Of a stretch of 64,000 nt of DNA, positions 34,029 to 46,237 are shown piece by piece. Numbering within the stretch: position 1 is the stretch's first letter; each line of letters starts with the position of its first letter. The notes below the pieces were generated by a model that was not told the origin of the DNA, did no database searches, and saw only the letters and a list, made by a program, of their open reading frames with translations. This stretch comes from Scleromitrula shiraiana (Eukaryota > Ascomycota > Leotiomycetes > Helotiales > Sclerotiniaceae), in NCBI GenBank assembly GCA_028455995.1, contig JABELC010000005.1, positions 2,294,001 through 2,358,000 on the forward strand, written 5' to 3'. A program made the translations under genes and the position numbers.

Positions 34029-37000
34029 CTATGCTTCGTCCCTGCGATAGCATACTACAAAGACTGACATGCTTCTATCTTGAGTATCATTAAAAGTTTT
34101 GTTAGGATATACCTGACTGTCGTTAAATTCATGCCACTGATCTGTCCACCGATCATGTTGATCTATTCTCCGAGCAAGCGTCTTGAAATGCCCGCCTGTA
34201 GGAGTCCCGCCATGCAGAATGGCCGCATAACAACGGTAAATGAAAGGTGGTCTTTGCTCCGGAAGAACACGTTCGTTAGAAGTATTTTGCTCAGACAACC
34301 ATGTATAAGGAGCCATATTTAAAGTTTCAGGAAATGAGATCTGCACATCAACTTTATGTACACCTTCATCCCTGTTCCCAAGATTGCGCCAGGAAGTACG
34401 CATAAAAGATATTATTAGATACTTTGGTAAATAAGAAAACTTCTTAGATTCCATCTTCATCGATTTTGGATTACTATTGATAGTGCGGCCACAGGCTTCA
34501 CAATCTGCTTCAAGTTCTGAGTCCTCGAGGTACATATCTAGTAAGTTTTCCAATGTGGTCTGCGGTGGGGCGTCGGCGAGAGGAATGTACGTCACCAATT
34601 CCTGGTCTGCTTTTCTTGTGAGGTTTCTGCAGAACAGACATTGTGTTTCATAGAGCTTTTGCGAAGATACAAGTTGAGTAAAATCTGATTTATCACATTT
34701 GAGGTACTGCTCAAATATTCTGCGACAGACCCTAAGGCGAGGTATTCTGTTATCAGGGTAACTATGATCCTTGGGTTCGGGTACATTACGATGTATGTTG
34801 TTTTCGTTCCGGAGGATATTTATGAGCCATTGAATAAATTCTGCAGCATCGTGCTGCCTTGAAGAACCAAAGCATGTAGAAACGGAGTTTCTATTTGCTT
34901 CATTGCGCTTCCTGGTGTCAGGACTTGCGGAACGCGAGAGCAGGAGATAAGTGAGACTCTCTTCTTTAGCATGTGTGGCATGTACATAGGCCTTCATTTT
35001 GTTAGCATTTGTTAGTCATTAATTAGAATATCATACCATGAACATTTTTGGGACAACCTCATTGTATTTGCCACACCACATATGCTGCAATAGACTGGAC
35101 AAATTCCGAGTCATCAATTGTCTGGGAGGCCCACTCTCGCCGTCCTTTGCCGGAGGTGGTTCATTCGGGGGATATCGATATTGAACCAAAAAATTTCTCA
35201 ATGCAGGCGAGGCGCTTATAGCTTGAATCACCGAATTCAAGTAACAAGTGGCACCGTTAATATTGAGAAGACCACATAAGCCAAGTTCAAAACGGGGAGG
35301 TGGGGGGCCACCAGTCATAGCATAACTAGTGATCGGCGTCTTCTCGTATATACCATTGGATCTCTGTCTTGGTAAAGCAGGAGGTGGGCGGGTTGGGTGA
35401 GCTGGTAGAGTAGACTCTTCGTGACGCAACATCGATCTGGGTATCGACGGTAAGGCCATTGATTGTTTAGAAGAAGGGAGTTCGGGATATCTCCTTAAAA
35501 AGTCTTCCGTTGTTTTAGCATAGAACGCTTCATCCAAAACCATGCCACCCGAGACAAGGTTTTCCTCATCGGCACGATTGCTTAAGTCCTCATCCAATTT
35601 GAACTCTTCGGCTCCCGAAAGAGTATTTGGCCTAGTCTCTAGTCTCTTAGGTTGACGAATATCACGGACTACCGACACGCGGCCCAATGGTTTACTATGA
35701 TTCGAGCTTTTCTCAGAGGAATTAAGGTTAGACGTTGAACTCTGCAATGCTCCCATGCCGACCATGTCGACCCAAGCATCGAGGCCGCCAGCGAGTAGCA
35801 TTGGCCTTCGCTTTAATCGATGGTCGTAGGCATGATCATATATTATTCTACTGAAGTGCTCTAGGTAGTTGGAGCCTGTTATGGATGAGGCCGTAGTTGC
35901 GGATGTTGATGATTGATCATAGTATACTACCAAATCGAAATTATGTCTTTGATTATACAATCGTTGTTCCATTTCCGGAGATAATACCATCCGGTCGCCG
36001 AGATCTTCCGCGGACATGTCATCTCGTAAAGATATAGGTTCAATGCAAATAATAGACTGCGTCATAATATGTCCATTGTCAAACTGGCTCCTATCTCGAA
36101 CGTCGACGATCAACAGACTCAAGTGATGAGACCCCATTCTGAGATACTCATAAAGTTGTTGGGCACTGATTGTTGTTGAATTTGGTATCGATGTCTCCCA
36201 GCTTGCTCTACCATACTCCGACTGAGTGTGGTGCTCCGAGTTATAACTATCCACATCAGGTGGGGAGAAACAATTGGTTCTATTGTCAGCTACCATAGAG
36301 CTGCGATTGGGCTTTGAAGTTGAGCTCATGGAGTCTCTTTTTCCACCGACTCCCAAATATGAAGACCCTCGAGATACTAAAACTGGTTGACTGTTAGACA
36401 TCACGGTGTCTACACTGCGTGCAGGGCTATATACTGCATCGGGTGGTCTTGGCATTGAAGAAAAATTGGTAACCATATCAAGAACAGGTTTGTCTACCCT
36501 GAGAGGGGCAGGTGAGACTGAGGGCATATCCCTTGGACCAAGAGGTCGCACGATACTAGCGCTCTGTTTTGCAAGTAATGGGCTCGACTTTTCCAAACCT
36601 GAAATCTGCTGCGTTCGAATCCTGGGATCTTGTATTGAACTCGTACCATTTACACTCCTCAAACGAGCAAAGCGTGTGGCCAGGTCATTTTCAGGTAGGG
36701 TAGTTGAAGTTCCATTGATTGCCTGAATAGATTTTCCGAGTAGATTTTGAGGCTTCGGCTGTATTGGTGGTTTGGGCCGATTCTCCTGGATTTTTGGGCT
36801 GTTGAGTTTTTGAACGTTGTCTTGTGGACCGAAAGTTGCACCCGCATACAAACTATCGCCGTTGTTGGCGACAGGGAATTGGCCGTTGCCATTCTTTCCA
36901 TGGGGATTTGATTTCAAAGATTCTACGCCAGTCTTTCTATTATTTTCCTTGATTATTTCCTTCACTTCCTCAAACTTGCTGTGCTGTACATTGATCCGTT

Positions 37001-37382
37001 TCTTCAATCCGACGTATGATCGATATAGTTCTCCGCGCTCCGCTTGTATTTCGTGATAAGTTGCACTTCGAGGAATGTAATCGACGGCAATTATGGAGGC
37101 TACTATGTATTCCTTGAGAGCTAAATCTGGACGTCGAAAATCTAAATAGGTTTCAGCTTGCTTCGCGGCTGTTTCCCCAGCCTGGAGGAGTTTCCGTATT
37201 GAAGAACGTTGATCAATATCCGGCTTCACATTCACCAGTTCGTCCAGGTGTGGGAATGGGCGATTTACACTCTTCGTTTCGTCCACAGCATTAATCCCAT
37301 CGCCGTGAATTGCGCTGACTGGGCCAATGGTATTGATCGAGCTGGCTCGCGCATGGGGCCCACCGATGGCCGTTGGACTCAT
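34029..37382 (-). CDS. Ubiquitin C-terminal hydrolase with rhodanese domain, Doa4/Ubp4-like
   Basis: Two exons (37382-35037, 34991-34029) join in phase to 1102 residues across a 45-nt intron. Order: an MIT/USP8-dimer-like helical region (about residues 45-140), a disordered Ser/Pro linker, a rhodanese domain (about 395-535), and a USP domain from about 700 to the end. USP landmarks: Cys box NGATCYLNSVIQ (Cys about 713), Gln box RQHDAAEFIQWL, two CXXC pairs (CLFC, CEAC) of the zinc ribbon, and the His box GGHFKTLARR. The rhodanese loop reads YYDQSST, with no catalytic Cys, as in Doa4/Ubp4 scaffolding rhodanese domains. Doa4 recovers ubiquitin from cargo at endosomes. An in-frame stop lies upstream of the TTG preceding this start, so the ATG at 37382 is preferred. 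Confidence 0.88.
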
Positions 37383-38601
37383 GACGGAAGTTCGAGGTTC
37401 TAGAGGAGCATCCCGCAATGGGGCTTTAATATTGGGAGGCAGCTTGAGCGTTGTTGCTTAACATATGGTAACTTGGGAGGAGAATTGGGAGGAGAGCAAG
37501 AAGAAGTTATAATCGGTTGAAGGTCGAAGCCTATTGCTTTCCGCGGGATGGATTGACAGGTTGAAAGAGTTCAGTACTTAGAAAGAGATCAAAGGACCAA
37601 ACACAACCTCGAATAAGCTAAGACAAAAGATGTGTTGTAGAATTTGAAAGGCTTGATTATCGTTCTTTTGTTGTCTTTATTGTCGGATTTACGCCACATG
37701 CATTCTTCGAGTACTTGAATACCCAAAAAGACCGGATTCTGATATATTGATACGGTAAAGTTTATTGCTCAATACCGCAGTATAAATGAAGTGCAAGTAT
37801 TGTCATTAAATTACATATGATTAGGTAAAGAAATAACGCCCTAGAGATACTCTACATAGATAGTATTTAAGATGAAATAAGTATTAGTGAGGAATATATC
37901 TGTAGTTTGGAAGTTTGGAAGTTCAATGTCAGCGCTCGGGTAGATGGCGCGCGGTGGAGTGGAGTGGAGTGGAGTGGAAATTGAATTGGTTATGATAGAT
38001 GGTGGAGGGGGGGGTAAAAGGGCAGCAAAAGGATTTCACACTGTAATAACACCGGTACTATATAGGTAGGGAGGTAGATAGGCTAGGCTCATAGCTATAG
38101 TAGCCTGAGGATCCATAGATGTGAATTTATATTATTCATAGTTCAAGTTCTATTACTGATGTACCTATGCTCATGTGGCTCAATAACCTTGGCATTCCTT
38201 TACCTACCTACATAGTAGGTACTTACTATAATCACATCCGTAAAAATTATAATTCATACGCCCGTACCAACTCGTGCTTAGAAGTTATTAGTACGCTAGC
38301 TCAATTTTGGCGAGGTGGATACTCCATCATCATCATCACAAGCTCCTAGAGGGCCTTGAATGTTATCAAATATCCCATCTATCCACCAGTACCCAAAAGA
38401 AGTAATACTGTACTTCGAACTCAAACTTACACCCAGACTCTATACGATATTCTATTCAAAAAGAAAGAGAGCAGCAAAAATTTCCTATATCTAATAATTC
38501 ACTCCGAAAACGATAATTGCCCATCACCACAAATACCTTTTATCAATCGTCGAAACAAGTTATTCTACCAAGTTATTCTACCAACTTATAAGGCTGCCAA
38601 C
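37383..38601. promoter_or_regulatory. Divergent promoter, deubiquitinase and vps27
   Basis: A 1.2-kb region shared by the divergent deubiquitinase and Vps27 genes. It has a short GGAGT run near 37956-37977. No gene is seen; two open frames at 38167-38676 overlap the Vps27 leader and look non-coding. Confidence 0.5.
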
Positions 38602-41038
38602 ATGATGGCGGGATGGTTTGCCTCTAACTCTGCTCTGGATGAGCAGATTGAAAGAGCCACAAGTTCTTCCTTGTAAGTCTGCTATTTTATCGCGCAATAA
38701 TCCTCATTGTTAACTTCAAGCAGAGAAGATATTGCGCTCAATCTTGAAATATCCGACATAATAAGATCAAAAACCGTTCGCGCAAATGAGGCAATGCGCT
38801 CTCTCAAACGGCGCATAGGCAACAAAAATCCCAACTTCCAACTTAGTGCACTGAACGTAAGGTAACATCTGCATATACACCGGAAACCATTCACTAATCT
38901 TCATCTCGCAGCTTACAGACACATGCGTAAAGAATGGCGGCTCACATTTCCTGGTCGAGATTGCATCGCGAGAGTTCATGGACAATTTGGTTTCGTTACT
39001 TAAAGCATATGGCGGGGCTGCAGTGAACGATGATGTTAAGAACAAAATACTGGAGCTGATTCAAAGTTGGGCTACGGCAACAGAGGGTCGCAGCGAACTC
39101 TCCTATATTGGGGAAACTTATAGGGCTTTACAAAGAGACGGTTTCAGTTTCCCTCCTAAGACTGATGTTACAAGCAGTATGCTGGACAGTAGTGCAGTGT
39201 GTATTTCATTCCTTTACATATTGACTTATGCTAACTCGACCCTAAGCCACCCGAATGGATAGACTCGGATGTTTGCATGCGCTGCCGAACAGCTTTCAGT
39301 TTTACAAATCGCAAGCACCATTGTCGAAACTGCGGTAATGTCTTCGATCAGCAATGTTCTAGTAAGACGTTACCTCTACCCCACCTTGGGATTCTACAAC
39401 CAGTTCGGGTTGACGACGGGTGTTATATGAAGTTGACCGACAAATCATCGAGGATCCCTACATTCACAAATGAGCGATCACCGGTCCATGCATCACACAA
39501 ACACAAATCACACACATCTATGCAACCGCGTAATGCACGGGTTGATGACGGTTTTGATGAAGATCTTAAGCGTGCCCTGGCAATGAGTCTTGAAGAAGTC
39601 AACGGCCATTCGGGTGCAGGTTACGTCCCGCAATCAAAACTTCAATCCGTACCCGAATCCCATGGACAAGGCAGTGCCCCAGGAACTGCATCCAAAGCCG
39701 CCGATGAAGAAGACGATGATCTTAAAGCCGCTATTGCAGCATCACTGGCTGATATGGAAGAGCAGAAAAGAAAGCATACGGCTACAATCAAAGAGCAGTC
39801 CGCAAACAGCGATTCTAACAGTGCTCCAGCTAACTTCGTTCCACATAAAAATGATTATGAGCTCACCCCTGTCGAAGCTGAGAACATTAATCTTTTCTCT
39901 ACTTTGGTAGATAGGCTGCAGACTCAGCCCCCAGGTACAATATTACGAGAACCTCAAATCCAGGAGCTTTATGATAGTATTGGGGCCCTTCGTCCAAAGC
40001 TTGCTCGGACTTATGGAGAAACTATGAGTAAACATGGTATGTGAAATTCTGGCATTTCTTTTTTTCCTTTCTTCATTCAACTAAAGGCTTTTAGATGCTT
40101 TACTTGATTTGCACGCAAAACTCTCTACCGTTGTGCGATATTACGACCGTATGCTTGAAGATCGTTTGTCAAACACGTACAACCAACATAATATCGGGGG
40201 TTACAACCTCCCTCAGCAAAGAGTTAGCTCTAATATGTACCCAACAATACCTTCTAATGCTCTGAATGGGCCTGGGGGGGCGGAAAGCTTTTACACTGGC
40301 ACTACTCAGCAAGAACCATTTGGTCGCCCTCCGTCGACATATTCATACACATTGCCTCAACAGCAATATCCCACATACGAAAATAGGGCTTCCATTCATA
40401 ACTCTACTTACCCGACTCCAGATCAACGCAGTGAGAAATTTGCCCAATATCCTTCACAGCACAATGGTCAGCAAATTCAACGACAGCATACAGGCAGTTG
40501 GCCAACACCAGATTCTGCTCCTGCGCAATACCCCAGTCAACCAATCTTGTACCCACAGGAGATCTCACAACAGCAACCATCGCTTCCGGTTCAGACACAA
40601 TCAGATGCCCCCAGTCAGCCCCTTCCCTCAAACCTGGGGCCCGGAGTACCTCCAGAGCCAGCCAATGCATCATTGGTAGACAAAGCAGCGCTTTACTATA
40701 ATGGAACTGTTCATCCACAGGCTCAACAATCTCCAGAACAATCTAAGGCTCAATACCAGCCTGTTCAATCCCCGCCTCAATATCCATCAGGTCTTTCACA
40801 CGCGGCTTCACCCCAACAATTCACACATCAGCCATCAAAGCCACAGGAACAGCTGCCATATTCTACCCCACAACAATCTTCTTACTGGCCATCACAACAA
40901 CAGGCTCCAACACCACAACAATCATGGGCACCTACACCTGGTTCTACATACAGCGGGTATACCCAAGATTCATTCCCATCTGCTCCTCATCACGCCCCGC
41001 AAAGTAAAGTAGTTGAAGAAAGTCTAATAGACCTTTGA
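38602..41038 (+). CDS. vps27: ESCRT-0 subunit Vps27
   Basis: Five exons (38602-38672, 38724-38856, 38912-39196, 39247-40036, 40095-41038) join in phase to 740 residues. A VHS domain covers about residues 1-145 (SALDEQIERATSS, LTDTCVKNGGSHFL). A FYVE zinc finger follows at about 165-225 with the PI3P-binding motif RKHHCRNCG. Two ubiquitin-interacting motifs read DEDLKRALAMSLEE and DDDLKAAIAASLADME. A coiled region precedes a long Pro/Gln-rich tail ending SLIDL, a clathrin-box-like motif. Vps27 with Hse1 captures ubiquitinated cargo on endosomes and recruits ESCRT-I. It is divergent from the Doa4-like gene, which acts late in the same pathway. Confidence 0.95.
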
Positions 41039-41812
41039 ATTTATGGTTACAAGAGCGAGGCGTTTTGTGTGAAATTTTGCATTGTACATACCTTTCTTCT
41101 GTTTGGGAGTTGTACGTATGATATTCGGAGTATGATCCTAAGGTCTTTTACGGTTACGGATTGGGCAAACATCAAGGCTCTAAATGAAATTGTATATCCA
41201 TATCATAATAATTAGGTCACTATTTAGGTATTCGGTCACTTAGGATCTATGATACATTTATTCGAATTCAATGGTTTTGGCTTATTTTAACATGATCAAT
41301 GCTTTATCTTGACGTAATGATATCAGTATAGTGGTTGAAGAGTGGATTAACTTTTAATGGTTCTATAACCTAAACATGCTTTCTCGTGGATGTGACAGAT
41401 GCTTTGTATGTAACACATAACTGCAATTAACTTTTAAGGTTCGGTTGTCAAATTCCCGAAATGTTGTCTAGATTCGAATATAGTTGTTATGAGCTGATGG
41501 AGGCTTGAGGAGCATTATATAATATATGACTAAACTAACAAGCAAGCCTTATCACCTTGGACTTGGTTCCACAATACCAAAAAAGTATGATGGCATTGTG
41601 ATATGAACCCCACCAAATAGAAAGCTATTCCCGATAAATTTCATACATCACCTTCCAAGCTCTCTAAACTCTTTTCTAAGAACGGCGATAAATTACTGTT
41701 CCTCTTGTAACAAACCTACGCCAAACTCTCTCTATTATCTTAGAGGAATAATTATTAGCCAAATAATTCAAACAGAAACCTAATCTCTCTATCTTTCCAC
41801 CTATCATCAAAA
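41039..41812. other. Intergenic region between vps27 and hbs1
   Basis: A 0.77-kb spacer in a head-to-tail arrangement, holding the vps27 3' region and the hbs1 promoter. It is A/T-rich with nothing else recognisable. Confidence 0.6.
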
Positions 41813-44570
41813 ATGTCGCGCCACAACACCATCAAAAATGATCTAGAGAACGAATTAGATGAATACGATGGCGGAGATGGTTACGACTACGATGAGGATG
41901 ATTACAACTATGGCGAGGGTGATAACGAATATGCCAAGGAGGAGGACGAAGGTAAAACCAAGCAATCTTTGTATTTCATTCGACAGACGATCACTAATCT
42001 ATATCAACAGAGCTTGGTGAAGAAGATAGAGGTATGATTTACCTACTGAATGTCGTCCAGGTTAAAGCTAAGCTTGGGATTTAATGGTCTAGAACAAATG
42101 CGAACAGGAACTATTGCAGTCCGCGAAGCGTTACCACCCAATTCAAACGATAAAGTTACCGACAAGCAGATAGAAGAGGCTTTGTGGCACTACTATTATG
42201 ATGTGGGAAAGTCTGCTACATATCTTGTCAACAAATACATATTCCCCCCGGCGCCAAAGAAAACGAATAAGAGTGGAGGTGTTAAAGCTGCAGGTACGTC
42301 AATTTTATTGGATTTTGGAGGTTTGGTCATGCCAGAGGACGTGTATCCATCCATTCAAACAGGAGGTGGGTTTTATTTCATTTCCATATTTTCAATTTTG
42401 AAAAGGGGTTTGATCGAATACAATTTAACTAACATAAAGTAGAGGGATCATTCGGAACATCGTCAATCCAAACAAAACCCTGCGCTTTTTCTGCTATCGA
42501 TTTTTTCAAAGATACTCCATGGCTGGGTGTGCCCCCTGAACGCCAGGCTATATTCATAGCTCCACTATATCCTAAGGGTGGTCTCCTGGGTGGCTCTTCG
42601 AAAGATGCGCCAAAAATGTCCAAATTACAGGCTCTAGCTGCGGCACGTAAGAAAAAGGCACAAGACCAAAAAGGCCCGGTTTCGGGGGTTGAGAAACCCA
42701 TGGCGGATCTCTCTATTAGTGAAACCGATAAGAGCACTGCAAAGGCCCCTGAAGGAGAGCCCGATAGCATAAGTGCCTCAGAATCAAAACAGAGAGGCTT
42801 TCCTCTTCGGAAACGTAAGGATTCAAATCCGCATGAGAAAGTATCAAAGCTGCAGCCAGAATTCGGGTATTCTCCAGCGACCGACGATTCTTCTCCAATC
42901 TACCAAGCCAGCCCATCAGCCTTTGCGAGCACGATGTTCCAAAAAGCTGATACAATACCTCGACGCCCTCTGGATGACAAATTTACCATGCCCTACAATG
43001 CAAATACTACCGTCACGCCAGCTAACCCTTTTGCAGGACCTAGTCCCGACGATGTTGTTATAGCAGCACAGTCGAAAGGTTCGACGCATTCTGCGAAATC
43101 GAAAAACTGATACTGACCATGTAGTAGCAGCTCATAAAGGGCCCAAAGGTTCTTCTAAATCTAATGGAAACAAAAAAGCAAGCCAGGTAGTCAACGGTAT
43201 TGATGCGATGAAAATTGAGGATTCACCAAAAGCAAAAAGCAAGAATTTGGATGTCTTGGCTGAGTTTGAGAAGGCGAAGAAGAAAAATGCGGCCAATTTT
43301 GTAGTGATAGGTATGTAACGTACCGATTTGAAAGTCTCGAGAGGTTCTAAAATTTGTAGGCCATGTTGATGCAGGGAAAAGTACCCTGATGGGTCGGCTC
43401 CTTTATGATTTGCAAGTGGTGGATCAGAGAACAGTCGAAAAGTATCGTAAAGAAGCAGACAAGATGAGTAAAAGTTCTTTTGCATTCGCCTGGGTGCTTG
43501 ACCAAGGAGCAGAGGAACGAAGTAGAGGTGTTACAATCGATATCGCAACAAATAAATTTGAAACCCAAAAAACGGCTTTTACAATCCTCGACGCCCCTGG
43601 ACACCGCGATTTCATCCCAAACATGATTGCTGGTGCAAGTCAAGCGGATTTTGCTGTATTGGTTATTGATGCAAGCACGGGTTCTTTCGAAGCTGGGCTG
43701 AGGGGTCAAACAAAAGAACATGCGTTATTGGTTCGAAGCATGGGTGTTCAACGTCTCATTATTGCAGTTAATAAACTTGATACGGTTAACTGGTCGCAAG
43801 AAAGATTCGATGAGATCTCCCAGCAAGTGTCCGCGTTTCTTATTGCTGCCGGTTTTCAAAACAAGAACATTAAATTTATACCTTGTTCTGGGCTACTGGG
43901 GGATAATATCGCAAGAAGATCATCGGAGGAGTCCTCGTCATGGTATACAGGTCCAACTTTAGTTGAAGAACTTGATGATTCAGAACCTGCAAGCAGAGCT
44001 CTAAATAAGCCCCTTCGCATCACAATTGGCGACATCTTCCGTGGCGGTATTCAAAATCCTCTGAGTATATCGGGACGTATTGAGGCTGGCTCTCTTCAAG
44101 TCGGTGATGCGCTCCTCGCACAACCAAGTGGTCAAAAATGCTATATCAATGGATTAGAAACGGATAACGAACCTGCAGAATGGGCTGTTGCCGGTCAAAT
44201 AATTACAATCCATCTGAGTAATATCGATCCCATCCATCTCAAAGTTGGCGATGTTCTCTGTCCGCCAGCACACCCTATCAACAACATCAAGACTTTCACG
44301 ACGAAGGTCTTGGCTTTCGAATTTTTGACTCCAATGCAGGTTGATGTTCATAGAGGCAGATTGCATACCGCTGGGAACATCAAGGAGATTGTAGCTGTAC
44401 TAGATAAGACCTCAGGAAAAGCCATTGGGAAGAAGAAGCCGAGAGTTGTGAAACCTGGTGAGGTGGCAAGGGTTGTGGTGGAGTTGGAAACAGCTGTTCC
44501 ATTGGAGGCGCTGGCGAGAGTCATATTAAGAAGTGATGGGCAAACGGTGGCGGCTGGTTTACTGGAATAA
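41813..44570 (+). CDS. hbs1: Ribosome-rescue GTPase Hbs1
   Basis: Modelled as exons 41813-41951, 42011-42031, 42093-42293, 42443-43078, 43125-43310 and 43360-44570, giving 797 residues. An acidic Asp/Tyr-rich N-terminus is followed by the HBS1 N-terminal helical domain (EEALWHYYYDVGKSATYLVN), a disordered linker and an eEF1A-type GTPase from about residue 395: GHVDAGKST, DAPGH and NKLD, then two beta-barrel domains. Hbs1 with Dom34/Pelota splits stalled ribosomes in no-go and non-stop decay. Exon 2 is only 21 nt. The 43079-43124 join is doubtful: either a 46-nt intron with a weak GTTCGA donor, or one extra A in the AAAAA run at 43102-43106, since both give the same downstream frame. Confidence 0.9.
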
Positions 44571-46237
44571 ATCAACGATGTGACTGGAGGCTATTTTTGA
44601 TATGGGGATTGGATGGGAGGAGGGCGGGTATATATGGCTGAATGATTGGCGTTTTGGGAAATTATTTATATTTGAGCATGTGATGGGAAAAGCATGGGTA
44701 TGGATGGAAGGCAAAGGGTAGATAGATGCAGATATATACTTACATCGTGATGGTCCGTCTACACTACTACGTACATGATGATAGAAAATCGCATATATAT
44801 CATATGATTGATTACATTCTGCTGGAATGACTTAGATGTTACGAGATTTGATTGCTTTTCATGACTCTACAGTAGTATTACAACCATGATTTGACCATGC
44901 AATAAAAACTACCTCTCTCAAATATTCCCGAATATTCGAGAAACTTCCAAAGAACTATAAGATAGATATCCATTCAATCCCCAAGAAGCCAACAGAATCT
45001 CGAAGCCGTGATGTAAATAATCACTTAATAGACAAATAGAAAGTTCTGAATAAATATTCCCAGATCCTTCACCCATGCCGTACACAAAGGCCAACTTTAT
45101 AACTTCTTCATGATTACTGAGCCACCATTGCTCACCCCTGTCTGAAGGTACGTTGGAGTGGATTAGAGAATAGAACAGAACAGATTGATTTATCATGCGA
45201 GATGTTTCATGGAAGGACACATATACTGGCGGTACTATTCCTGGGGCTTTAAAATAGCTTTGAAACACCCTGGTTTGGATGGATGGCCATTTAATGGATT
45301 GGTCTTGGCGTTTACTGGGGGCAGCGAGGGGTCGTTTTTACATGTACCGGGCGGGTGATATTTGTTCCTTTGAAAATTGTACGTAGGCTTTTAGTAGGTT
45401 CGTTATGTAGATACTGTAGTGGATAGCTATTGTCTTTGATAGTCAAAGAGCATAGTAGTATGGAAAAGCTCCCTTAGGAACTTGAATTTATAGTGGCGTA
45501 AGTGCCGGTACGATATTTTCAGCCTCAACCTTATTTTGTCGTCTCCAGCTTCGTCCTTGTAGTTGTAATCGGTTATCTTCATGCATATGGTAGGAGGCAA
45601 TAATGAACGGGATATCCACTATGTAGATGGATCTACTTTATCGCCACGTATACGTATAAATATAGATACCCGCGTACTATAATAAACACAGTAGCATATA
45701 GATAAGTAGATATTGGTATAGTAAAAGTGTCCTCTTGTCAGGTACAGATATCTTGTTCTCTATTTGGCAAGTCAGAAGCTCTAAATAGTAAATTTTAATA
45801 CTATTTGGTCAGCCCCGGTCAGCTACCATACCATAGAGATCATATTTTTCCCTCCGTCTCTTCTAAACTTCGGATGAATATCATAAATCAAAAGTCATAG
45901 GTGGTCCCAAAGGTGGTCCTCATGGTCCCAAGATGCATGAATTTCAAGGTTGTTTGGAGAGGTGCAGGTGTCCTTTTCCAAAAGATTCCCTGAGCGGAGT
46001 TCGGATCAATCCGGATTAATATAATTCCATATAGCTATATTAACCGAACCAATAAATCAAATTCATGCTTCAATTCGGACAGATTTCCATTTCGTCAAGA
46101 AAGCTTTGATAAAGTCGACTTGTTTCCCACTTAATAGAGAAGAGAGAGCTTTCCTTTCCCATCTTTTTCTTTGAACAATTACTTTTCACATACAGATACA
46201 AATTTCCAAAAAGTCATCTTGGTAACAATTTATCATC
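44571..46237. promoter_or_regulatory. Upstream region of the BiP gene
   Basis: A 1.67-kb region between hbs1 and kar2, expected to carry the strong, stress-responsive BiP promoter. A pyrimidine-rich tract (about 46145-46175) precedes the start codon. I could not identify a clear consensus heat-shock or unfolded-protein element by eye. An open frame at 44918-45268 on the minus strand has no ATG start and no domain. Confidence 0.5.

Noticed and set aside
44918..45268. 116-codon minus-strand open frame upstream of kar2
   Set aside because: It has no ATG start, no motif, and lies in the expected promoter region.
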